DNA of 64,000 nucleotides. Origin: Luteitalea sp. TBR-22. GTDB lineage: Bacteria > Acidobacteriota > Vicinamibacteria > Vicinamibacterales > Vicinamibacteraceae. A program made the position numbers and the translations under genes. The DNA is taken from positions 5,540,501 through 5,604,500 of the forward strand of contig NZ_AP024452.1 in the NCBI RefSeq assembly GCF_016865485.1, in the 5' to 3' direction. Shown one piece after another: positions 55,281 through 62,526 of the stretch (positions are counted from its first letter, which is position 1; each line of letters starts with the position of its first letter). The notes under the pieces were generated by a model, which had not been told where the DNA came from, made no database searches, and saw nothing but the letters and a program-made list of their open reading frames with translations.

Positions 55281-55315
55281 CCCGATTCCCCATTCCCGAT
55301 TCCCGACTCCCGTCC
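55281..55315. repeat. Heptad repeat, units CCCGATT / CCCGACT (5 units)
   Basis: CCCGATT, CCCCATT, CCCGATT, CCCGACT, CCCGTCC, ending eight bases from the stop of the 101-residue small protein gene. Confidence 0.85.
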
Positions 55316-55323
55316 TGGCGCAC

Positions 55324-55629
55324 TCATACCCACGCCCCCGCGAGGACCTCGTCGATGTGGGCGACGACCTCGGCGCCTGCCGCCTCGGCCGCGGCAGCGC
55401 GGGCCCGGAGTTCCTCCTCGTGCGGCAGCGCCTCTGGCGTCGAGCACACGTGCACCTGCTCGTGCGCGACGATCGCCGCGACGACGACGGCGCGGTCGTG
55501 GCCGAAGCGCGCGACCACCTCGTCGACGACGGTGAGGTTGACCGAGACCTTCCGGAGGCGCCGGTCGTATTCGCCCGCGGAGACGGGCGCCCAGCGGTCC
55601 TGCTCGATGGTGACGGGTTGGTCGTTCAC
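55324..55629 (-). CDS. Small protein of unknown function (101 aa)
   Basis: I do not recognise this family. The 101-residue product has a beta-like start (NDQPVTIEQDRWAPVSAGEYDRRLRKVSVNLTVVDEVVARFG), then GHDRAVVVAAIVAHEQVHV, and two acidic/alanine-rich helices (PHEEELRARAAAAEAAGAEVVAHIDEVL). There is no signal or membrane segment, so it is probably cytoplasmic. Its GTG start overlaps the stop of the FAD oxidoreductase gene (GTGA), and it precedes the kinase and nanE, so it is likely part of the amino-sugar unit. The overlap and clean GC3 bias make it a real gene. Confidence 0.8.
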   Translation of the reverse strand: MNDQPVTIEQDRWAPVSAGEYDRRLRKVSVNLTVVDEVVARFGHDRAVVVAAIVAHEQVHVCSTPEALPHEEELRARAAAAEAAGAEVVAHIDEVLAGAWV

Positions 55630-56993
55630 GTGGCGGACGGCTCGGGGCGGCGCAGGTCCACACCCTGCGCCACCAGCGAGGCACGCAGGGCGTCGGTGTC
55701 CACGCGCCGGGGAGGGACGCCCGCCTGCAGCCCCTGCACCGCGGCGGTCGCGGCAGCCTGGCCGAGCGTCATGATCGTCGGGGTGAGTCGCGTCGAGGCG
55801 AGCGCCTCGTGCGTCACCGAGATGCAGCGCCCGGCCACCAGCAGGTCGTCCACCCGCAGGGGCACCAGGCAGCGGTAAGGAATCTCGTACGTCTTCCCGG
55901 CCTGGAGCCGCACCGTGGTGGTGCCCGACCCCTTCGGGTTGTGGATGTCGATGGGATAGGCGCTGCGGGCCACCGCGTCGGGGAAGGCGCGGGCGTGCAG
56001 CAGGTCGTCGCCGGTGAGCTGGTACTCGCCGACGATGCGCCGGCTCTCGCGCACGCCGACCTGGGCGGGCGTCGCGGCCAGGCGGCAGTGCCCGAAGCCG
56101 GGCACCCGCGACCTGAAGAACCGCACCAGCTGCATCACCTGGCGCCGCGTCTCCACCTCGGCGCGCGTGAGGTCGTCGGCATCGAGCGGATCGAGCCCGG
56201 TGACCCGCGTCATGTTGACGCTCACCTCGTCGGCGTACGCGCCACGGAACACGCTGACGATCTCGCGCGGGATGTCCACCTCTCCGGCCGCCTGCGCCGC
56301 CTTCCAGGCGTCCCAGAAGCCGGCGATGGCGGTGAGCGAGTCGGCCGAGAACTGCGCCGGCGGCAGGCTCGTGCGCACCTGGTCCGGATGCTCCCGCAGC
56401 CAGGCCGCGGTCTCGTCGAGGCGCACGTGGCTCAGCCGGAACATCATCGTCATCGGCTGCACGAGGCCCTCGGCATTGCCCTGCTCGCACGGCACGCCGG
56501 CGGCATGCGACACGAGCGCATCGGCCGTGCAATCGATGACGCGCGTCGCGAGCAGCTCGCGCGGCCCGGACACCGTCTGCACCCGGATGCCGGCGATGCG
56601 CGGGCCGTCCATGACCGCATCGAGGAAGGTCGCGTGCAGCAGCAACTGCACGCCGGCCTCCTCGCACATGGCCATGAGCAGCCACTTGTGCGCCTCGGGG
56701 TCGAAGGGCGTGATGGTGGGGACGTAATCGGAGGCGTCGGGGATGTGCCCTGGCGAGGCGCCCATCGCGACGAGCCGTTCGACGAACTCCTGCGCGAGTC
56801 CACCCGTGACGCGGCCCTCCTCGCCGGCCACGCCGGCGTGGTAGGTCATCCAGGGCGCCACCAGCGCCGCCGTCGCCGTGCCGCCGAGGAACCCGTAGCG
56901 CTCGACGAGGCGCACGCGCGCGCCCAGCCGCGCCGCCGCGATGGCGGCGGTGCACCCGGCGTTGCCGCCGCCGACGACGAGCACGTCATCCAC
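55626..56993 (-). CDS. FAD-dependent oxidoreductase (FAD_oxidored family)
   Basis: A 455-residue flavoprotein of the FAD_oxidored (PF12831-type) family. An N-terminal Rossmann motif GGGNAGCTAAIAAARLGARV is followed by GFLGGTATAALVAPWMTYH, VIDCTADALVSHAAGVPCEQG, ESRRIVGEYQLTGDDLL and LLVAGRCISVTHEALASTR. These enzymes often sit with sugar-uptake and amino-sugar genes and probably oxidise a sugar or polyol derivative; the substrate is unknown. The start is ATG 56993, with a REP-like palindrome nine bases upstream in the leader. It is first of the unit with the small protein, kinase, nanE, toxin and immunity genes. Confidence 0.9.
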   Translation of the reverse strand: MDDVLVVGGGNAGCTAAIAAARLGARVRLVERYGFLGGTATAALVAPWMTYHAGVAGEEGRVTGGLAQEFVERLVAMGASPGHIPDASDYVPTITPFDPEAHKWLLMAMCEEAGVQLLLHATFLDAVMDGPRIAGIRVQTVSGPRELLATRVIDCTADALVSHAAGVPCEQGNAEGLVQPMTMMFRLSHVRLDETAAWLREHPDQVRTSLPPAQFSADSLTAIAGFWDAWKAAQAAGEVDIPREIVSVFRGAYADEVSVNMTRVTGLDPLDADDLTRAEVETRRQVMQLVRFFRSRVPGFGHCRLAATPAQVGVRESRRIVGEYQLTGDDLLHARAFPDAVARSAYPIDIHNPKGSGTTTVRLQAGKTYEIPYRCLVPLRVDDLLVAGRCISVTHEALASTRLTPTIMTLGQAAATAAVQGLQAGVPPRRVDTDALRASLVAQGVDLRRPEPSAT

Positions 56994-57001
56994 GAGGACA
57001 G

Positions 57002-57026
57002 TGTAGCCGCCGGCCTTGGCCGGCGG
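57002..57026. repeat. REP-like palindrome (CCGCCGGCC arms)
   Basis: TGTAG, CCGCCGGCC (57007-57015), TT, GGCCGGCGG (57018-57026), then TCAGTGATC, the same joint as at 57241-57250. It falls in the leader of the FAD oxidoreductase gene. Confidence 0.85.
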
Positions 57027-57040
57027 TCAGTGATCTTTCG

Positions 57041-57096
57041 CGGATCGGGGATCGCGGATCGGGGATCGGGCACCAGGTACCGGGCACCGGGGGACG
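57041..57096. repeat. Heptad array (CGGATCG, GGGATCG, GGCACCG; 8 units)
   Basis: CGGATCG, GGGATCG, CGGATCG, GGGATCG, GGCACCA, GGTACCG, GGCACCG, GGGGACG, all in 7-bp register. It shows the same GGATCG-to-GGCACCG switch as the array at 46905-47002. Confidence 0.9.
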
Positions 57097-57112
57097 CAAC
57101 GTCGTCGACGTC

Positions 57113-57225
57113 GCCTGCCTCAGTCGTAGCCGTCGCCCGCCTCAGTCGTAGCCGGCGCCCGCACTATGCCGTGGACGTCTCCCGCCCTCTGCCGTAGCCG
57201 TCGCCTGCCCTCTGCCGTAGCCGTC
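57113..57225. repeat. 22/23-bp tandem repeat (5 units)
   Basis: Five units of 22, 22, 23, 23 and 23 bp, each of the form GCCYGCC-N4-6-TCGTAGCCGTC or TGCCGTAGCCGTC. Each unit ends in GTAGCCGTC, the flank of the adjacent palindrome (57221-57242), so the array looks like serial duplication of a REP-element end. Together with the neighbouring repeats this accounts for nearly all of the 340-bp gene-free stretch 56994-57339; I see no gene in it. Confidence 0.85.
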
Positions 57226-57266
57226 GACCTTCAGGTCGACGGTCAGTGATCCTTCGCTGAGCGCCG
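57221..57266. repeat. REP-like palindrome (CCGTCGACCT arms) with joint
   Basis: CCGTCGACCT (57221-57230), TC, AGGTCGACGG (57233-57242), followed by TCAGTGATCCTTCGCTGAGC, the reverse complement of the joint in the 50558-50625 element. Confidence 0.85.
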
Positions 57267-57269
57267 GGC

Positions 57270-57305
57270 AACTCGCCGCGCGCCGCAGGCGCACATCGGC
57301 GAGTC
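57270..57305. repeat. 36-bp dispersed repeat, copy 2 (hairpin-forming)
   Basis: Perfect 36-bp copy of 47018-47053, again with outer arms ACTCGCCG/CGGCGAGT. It is followed by a half-palindrome ending GCCTAC at 57312-57324. Confidence 0.9.
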
Positions 57306-57339
57306 TTCAAGCCCGACGCCTACGCCGCTGCAGGCGTCG

Positions 57340-59493
57340 TCACCGCCGCGCCGTGGCGATGATGACCACCGGTGCGTCGTCCTCGCGGCCGCGCACCTCG
57401 ACGGCAGCGAGGCCCAGGATCTGCCCTTCGTCAGCCAGTCCCGCGAGGTTGACGATGCGCGGGCCGACGAGGAGGTGGACGTCGGGAATCGTGCGGCCGG
57501 CATCGCCGAAGTCGGCCAGCGCGTCGAGCACGCCGCGCAGATCCGCCTCGAGCGCCGACGCCGTCGACACCCGCACGGTCGCGTCCTGGCGCTGCAACCG
57601 GACCACGCCCGTGGCATCGACGACGCGCAGCTCCGAAGCGGCGTGGCGCCAGGGCGCCCACCAGAGGCCGGACGGTGGCTCGCCCGCGAAGACGTCGAAC
57701 GCTGCCGTGGAGGCGACGACGCGCACGTCGCCGACCGGCCGATGCATCGATCGGGCCGCGGCCGCCCGGCGCGTGGTCGCATCGCCCTGCCGATCGGCGG
57801 CGCCGCCCCGCCGCAGCTCCGCCGAGCCCGCCGCGACGGCACGCACGAGATTGCGGCGCGCATCCACCTCGACCTGCACGTCGATGGTCTCGGCAAGCGC
57901 GCCATTGCGCACGGCCGCGTCGACGGCCTCCTGCCGCACGCGCAGGACGTCGGCCGGGGTGGGGTCGACGATCGTGCGCTCGATGGTGTCGCGCACCATC
58001 GCGAGCGCGACGCCGAGCGGCGAGATCACCTCGGCCTGGCGGGCCAGCCGCCACGGCACGCCCATCAACGCGCCCGTGTGCGGCACCAACGAGGCGGCGC
58101 CTCCCCCACCGCCCACCAGGTCCACGGCCGACGCAGACAGCCGGTACTCCTCCACCAGGGCCCTGACCTGCGCCACCACCTTCCCGCACGCGCGGTCGAG
58201 CACGGCGCGCGCCAGGGCAGCGCCGTCCTGGCCTATCGACGCGGCGAGCACTGCGAACGCGCGCTCCGCCGTCGATCGATCGGCCTTCGCGAAGGCGTCA
58301 GCGGGCACCACGCCAGCCGCATTGGCCGCACAGGTCGGCGTCAGCGCGTAGCGGGCGCCGCCGGCCACCAGCACCACGTAGTCGGCCGGATCGCCCTCGA
58401 GCGGGCACACCGACGTCACCTCGACGGGCCCGTCGAAGGCGCCCGCTGGCGCGAAGCAGGCATAGCCGACGCCCGCGATGTGCGCCGACCTCGGCCCGAC
58501 GTCGACGAGCGCCCCCCCGCTCACCCGGACCATGCTGCCGCCGGCGATCGCCAGCGTCCGGACGTCGAGCGTGTTCAGGAACGTGCGGTGGCCGCCGACC
58601 CGCGCCGGCCGCATCTGTGGTTGCCCGTCGCGGATCACCGAGATGTCGGCGCTCGTGCCGCCCACCTCGATGAAGATGCCGTCGGACACCTGCTCGTGCA
58701 TCAGGGCGCCGGCGATGCCCGCCGCCGGCCCCGAGAGCATCGTCTGGATGGGGCGTCGCGCCACCTCGTCGACGGTCATCACGCCGCCGTCGGACCGCAT
58801 GATCATCAGGGGCGCGGCGATGCCCGCCTCCTCCACCGATCGTGCCGTCATCGTCGCGGTGCCGACCATCCGCGGCAGGACCGCGGCGTTGAGCAGGGCG
58901 GTGCGGGTGCGGGTGCGCAATCCGTAGAGCGATGCGACCTCGTGTCCGGCCGTCGCCCAGAGTCCACGGGCCCGGGCGGCGTCGGCAATCGCGACCTCCA
59001 CCGAGGGATCGTCGACCGCGAACGGCTCGCTCGCCACGATGACCTCGACCCCGGCCGCCTGCAGGGTGTCGAGGGCCGCACCGATGGCCGCCCCCGGCGC
59101 CGCGGGATCGTCGATCGGCGCGAACGCGTGCACGGCTCGCAGCGCCTTGCCGGGCGCGAGCGGCACGGGTGGGACGCGCGTGTCGATCCGCGCCTTCCAG
59201 CGCTCGCCGTGGCGACCGGCGCCGACGATGCCGACGCGGGCGACGTCGCCCTCGAGCAGCGCGTTGGTGGCCTGCGTGGTCGAGTGCGCGATGAAGACCA
59301 CGTCGGCTGGCCGGGCGGCGAGTTGCCGGAGCATCTGCTGCAGGCCGTCGACGATGCCGCGCGCCACGCCCTCGGGGGCGTGATGCGTCGTCGGCACCTT
59401 CAGCTGCGCGACCAGCGCGAACGTGTCGGCGTCGACCGCGACCACGTCGGTGAACGTGCCGCCGACGTCGATGCCGATGCGCAGCCGGCTCAC
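57340..59493 (-). CDS. HyuA-like hydantoinase/oxoprolinase family protein
   Basis: A 717-residue member of the hydantoinase/oxoprolinase A family. The N-terminal ATP-binding motif is GIDVGGTFTDVV (residues 6-17), followed by FIAHSTTQATNALLEG, GLRTRTRTALLNAAVLP, IMRSDGGVMTVDEVARRPIQTMLSGPAAG, FIEVGGTSADISVI and LVGGGGGAASLVPHTG. The C-terminal domain (about 560-717) is more divergent. These ATPases open cyclic amides such as 5-oxoproline or hydantoins, or carboxylate ketones, usually with a B subunit; no hyuB gene is visible here. The start is GTG 59493, overlapping the transporter stop by four bases (GTGA). Confidence 0.88.
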   Translation of the reverse strand: MSRLRIGIDVGGTFTDVVAVDADTFALVAQLKVPTTHHAPEGVARGIVDGLQQMLRQLAARPADVVFIAHSTTQATNALLEGDVARVGIVGAGRHGERWKARIDTRVPPVPLAPGKALRAVHAFAPIDDPAAPGAAIGAALDTLQAAGVEVIVASEPFAVDDPSVEVAIADAARARGLWATAGHEVASLYGLRTRTRTALLNAAVLPRMVGTATMTARSVEEAGIAAPLMIMRSDGGVMTVDEVARRPIQTMLSGPAAGIAGALMHEQVSDGIFIEVGGTSADISVIRDGQPQMRPARVGGHRTFLNTLDVRTLAIAGGSMVRVSGGALVDVGPRSAHIAGVGYACFAPAGAFDGPVEVTSVCPLEGDPADYVVLVAGGARYALTPTCAANAAGVVPADAFAKADRSTAERAFAVLAASIGQDGAALARAVLDRACGKVVAQVRALVEEYRLSASAVDLVGGGGGAASLVPHTGALMGVPWRLARQAEVISPLGVALAMVRDTIERTIVDPTPADVLRVRQEAVDAAVRNGALAETIDVQVEVDARRNLVRAVAAGSAELRRGGAADRQGDATTRRAAAARSMHRPVGDVRVVASTAAFDVFAGEPPSGLWWAPWRHAASELRVVDATGVVRLQRQDATVRVSTASALEADLRGVLDALADFGDAGRTIPDVHLLVGPRIVNLAGLADEGQILGLAAVEVRGREDDAPVVIIATARR

Positions 59494-60755
59494 AGGAACC
59501 ACCACGCGCCGAGCAGCAACCCGCCGAGGCAGACCAGCATCATCGCCGGCAGTGTCGCGCGCGAGATGTCCTCGACGCGCACGCCCGTGTAGGTCGCCAC
59601 CCACACGTTGTGCGTGTTGGTGGGGTCGCACACGTTCTGCACCTGCACGATCGACATGATCGCGGCCAGCAGCGCGTAGGCGGGAAGCACGCCCGACGTG
59701 AACATCAGGCTGTACACGCCGACGCCGACGCCGTACGGGTTCAGCGGCCCGCGGTAGAGCGCCAGCGGTGACAGCAGCGTGAAGAACAGGACGTACCCGA
59801 GCGGCGACTGCACGGGCAACTGCGCGACGACCGGGGCCAGCGCGGTGCGCACCGTCGGCAGCGTCAGCGCGTTCAGCAGCATGCCGATGCCGACGAGCAG
59901 GATCGCGGCGGGGGCTGCGTCCTCGACGCCCTTGATCATCGACGACAGCAGCGTCTGCACGACGGCGCGCGGGCGCGTCCAGAGGATCCCGTAGAGGGCG
60001 CCGGCGAGGAACGCCGGCACCTCGCGCCAGCCGAAGCCGACGTACAGCACCAGCGGCACGATCGGCGTAAGGTAGGCGGGCCACGGCACGCCGGGCTTGC
60101 GCGCTGGTCGTGCGGGCGCGGACCAGAGGCGCAATTCGGGGGCGCGTCGTGCGGCCCACGTGGCGTAGCCGGCGACGGCGGCCGTCATCACGACGGCCAG
60201 CGACGACGCGAACCTGATGACCTCGGCCGGCAGCGGCGCGCCGGGGGAGAGCTGCAGCAGCTCCCGGTACAACCGCCACAGCGCGATATTGAAGATGAAC
60301 CCGGTTGCGAAGGCGAGCAGGAACAGGATGGCCGTCAGCCGTCTCGGCACGCCGAGGCTCATCATGATCGGCAGCACCAGCGATCCCACCATGATGATGG
60401 CGCCCAGGCCGGTCAGCGAGGTGAACAGCACGGCCGTGACCGCCATCAGCACGCCGGCGATCACCATCGGCCTGTCGCCGCCGAACTCCGCCGCCTTCCG
60501 GATCACGTCCTCGGCGATGCCGGTGGCCATCATCACGCGACCGAGCATGGCGCCGGCGCACACGGCGACGTAGGCCGGCGCCAGCCGCACCGCGCCGTCG
60601 GCCATCACGGTGGACAGCCACTGCGTCCACGGCTCGCGCACGACTATCGCGATCGCCGCGGCCATCGCCGGCAGCGCGAGCAGCGCCGGCAGGCGGCGCA
60701 GGAACATCAGCGTCGCGAACAGCGCGAACACGGCGAGCAGGAGGACGGCGGTCAC
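59490..60755 (-). CDS. Ion-transporter-superfamily permease (CitMHS/GntP/Dcu-like)
   Basis: A 421-residue integral membrane protein with about eleven helices. The repeated half-structure (LGAIIMVGSLVLPIMMSLGVP in the first half, VQVQNVCDPTNTHNVWVATY in the second) resembles citrate/gluconate/C4-dicarboxylate transporters of the ion-transporter superfamily. The start is GTG 60755, overlapping the DUF4127 stop (GTGA), and its own stop overlaps the HyuA start; all three genes are translationally coupled. It most likely imports the organic-acid or lactam substrate handled by the HyuA-like protein. The exact family is not certain. Confidence 0.82.
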   Translation of the reverse strand: MTAVLLLAVFALFATLMFLRRLPALLALPAMAAAIAIVVREPWTQWLSTVMADGAVRLAPAYVAVCAGAMLGRVMMATGIAEDVIRKAAEFGGDRPMVIAGVLMAVTAVLFTSLTGLGAIIMVGSLVLPIMMSLGVPRRLTAILFLLAFATGFIFNIALWRLYRELLQLSPGAPLPAEVIRFASSLAVVMTAAVAGYATWAARRAPELRLWSAPARPARKPGVPWPAYLTPIVPLVLYVGFGWREVPAFLAGALYGILWTRPRAVVQTLLSSMIKGVEDAAPAAILLVGIGMLLNALTLPTVRTALAPVVAQLPVQSPLGYVLFFTLLSPLALYRGPLNPYGVGVGVYSLMFTSGVLPAYALLAAIMSIVQVQNVCDPTNTHNVWVATYTGVRVEDISRATLPAMMLVCLGGLLLGAWWFL

Positions 60756-62446
60756 GGTGTCGGCACGCAGGCGGGCAGGCGCCGGGCCGGCCCCATCAAG
60801 GCCGAGACCGGCACGTCGAAGGTGATGGCCGCCTCGAAGGTGCGGTCCCAGGGCAGGCGCACCTCGAGGTCGCGCGGGGCGCCGACGCTCACGCCGAGAT
60901 CGGTCACGCGCGGCGCGGGCGGCATGTAGCCGGGCATGAAGGCGCGCGCGTACTCGGCCAGCTTCGGCGCCAGCGCCTCACGCAGGCGCGCCGCGACCTC
61001 CGGTGCGTGGTCCTTCAGCCAGAGCGACGTGCGGCCGGCCTTGCGCAGGTCGGCGTTGACCTCGGGCCGCAACACGCCCTGATAGGCGTAGTCGTTGACG
61101 AGGCGATGCAGCATGAAGGTGACCTGGGCATCGCCGAGGGCCGTGAACGCGGGGCTCGTGCAGCGGGTGGCCAGCGTGGCCCCGGCCCACGCGAGCAGGC
61201 CGTGGGGGATCGCGGTGCCGATGGTGTTGCCTGCCGTGTTCCAGGACGCGTACCCGTACAGCTTCGGGAAGACCCTGGCCTCGAGAAGCGCCTCGGTGAA
61301 CGCGGGCGACGCGCCCTGCACGTCGCCCTTCGGATCCACGTCGGCGACGATCACCCGGTCTCCCGCCGCGACGGCCTTGACGATGTCGGAGGCGAACTGC
61401 CGGGGCGCGCCCGCGTCATGGCGAGAGGCGAAGACGAACAGGTGCAGGTCGGCGGGATCGCCGAGGCGCGAGCGCCGGGCGCCCGCAGCCACCAACTGGA
61501 AATCGACGGTCTCGTGCAACTGGCGGTCCTCGAACGGCGCCACCATGGTGCGCGCCGCCTCCGACGAGAACGTCGCGCGCATGGTCGGCGTGAGGTGGCG
61601 GGCCTCGAGCACGGCGCGCGCGAGCAGCAGCATCGCGACCTCATCGGCGCCCGGCTGAATTCCGACACGGCCCACCAGGTTGCGCCCCGACGCCGCCGTC
61701 GTCACCGCCGCCCGGTCCGCCAGGTGCACGCCGCGCGGCTTGGCGTCGTCCTGCGACACGACCAGGTAATCGATCACGCCTGACGCCGTGCGCTGCACGG
61801 ATGCCAGGTTCACGGCGCGATTGCGGGCGCGGGCGCGGCGGTAGTCGGCCAGCGCCGCGGCGGGAACGGCCGACTCGAGCGCCGCGACCTCGTCGCGCTC
61901 GGCCGGCGAGCGCGGGTCGGCAGAGACCTCGGCCCAGCGCGCCAACTTCTCACGGTACGCCTCGTTGAGGCCGTCGGCGGTCGGCGCCAGGCGCATCAGC
62001 GTGCTGAAGGCGTACACGGGCAGGTCGGGATGGGCCCTGGCGATCTCGTCGAGCACGGCGAGCCGCGCGAGCGCCGTCGGCTCGTCGACGCCGTGCACGC
62101 GCGAGGCGACCAGCCCCCCGTACGCCAGCATGTCGATGGAGACGATCAGCGCGTCGACCCGCGACCAGTCCTGCGCGCGCAGCCAGCGCGCCACGGCGAC
62201 AGTGTCCCCGGGCGTGGTGAACCGGCCCAGCGTCCCGATCGGCGGCGCGACCACCTCCGCGTACGCGAGCGGCGCCATCATCTGCGGGTACTGCAGGCAC
62301 ACCGGCCGGTCGTCGAGCGGGACCAGCGCGATGCGCAGCTTCTTCGGCATCGGCGGCGCCTCGGTCGGCTGCGCCGCGAGGGGCCACGCCCACAGCAGCG
62401 CCAACAGGAGCCACGCGACGCGCCCCACGCGCTGCAGTGTCGGCAT
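60752..62446 (-). CDS. DUF4127 family exported protein
   Basis: A 564-residue DUF4127 protein with a signal peptide (about residues 1-24, WLLLALLWAWPLAAQ). Family hallmarks are KLRIALVPLDDRPVCLQYP, ARWLRAQDWSRVDALIVSIDMLAYGGLVASR, DYLVVSQDDAKPRG, GADEVAMLLLAR, VIVADVDPKGDVQ and YASWNTAGNTIGTAIPHGLL. The function is unknown, although it tends to be found with amino-sugar and carbohydrate genes. The start is ATG 62446, directly before the signal; the frame is open to 62494 through a CCCGGTG heptad. It is the first gene of the DUF4127-permease-HyuA unit, with 4-bp overlaps. Confidence 0.9.
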   Translation of the reverse strand: MPTLQRVGRVAWLLLALLWAWPLAAQPTEAPPMPKKLRIALVPLDDRPVCLQYPQMMAPLAYAEVVAPPIGTLGRFTTPGDTVAVARWLRAQDWSRVDALIVSIDMLAYGGLVASRVHGVDEPTALARLAVLDEIARAHPDLPVYAFSTLMRLAPTADGLNEAYREKLARWAEVSADPRSPAERDEVAALESAVPAAALADYRRARARNRAVNLASVQRTASGVIDYLVVSQDDAKPRGVHLADRAAVTTAASGRNLVGRVGIQPGADEVAMLLLARAVLEARHLTPTMRATFSSEAARTMVAPFEDRQLHETVDFQLVAAGARRSRLGDPADLHLFVFASRHDAGAPRQFASDIVKAVAAGDRVIVADVDPKGDVQGASPAFTEALLEARVFPKLYGYASWNTAGNTIGTAIPHGLLAWAGATLATRCTSPAFTALGDAQVTFMLHRLVNDYAYQGVLRPEVNADLRKAGRTSLWLKDHAPEVAARLREALAPKLAEYARAFMPGYMPPAPRVTDLGVSVGAPRDLEVRLPWDRTFEAAITFDVPVSALMGPARRLPACVPTP

Positions 62447-62493
62447 CGGCGCGATTGTACGAGATCGAAAAGGACGCCAGTCGGTCATCGTCA

Positions 62494-62507
62494 CCCGGTG
62501 CCCGGTG
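62494..62507. repeat. Short heptad repeat, unit CCCGGTG (2 units)
   Basis: Two CCCGGTG units in the divergent gap between the DUF4127 and dehydrogenase genes; the unit is the reverse complement of the GGCACCG-type heptads at 46968-47002 shifted by phase. Confidence 0.6.
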
Positions 62508-62526
62508 CCCTGATAGCATCATCCCC

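Noticed and set aside
57113-57225. CRISPR-like array of 22/23-bp units
   Set aside because: Units are directly adjacent and similar over their whole length, with no unique spacers.
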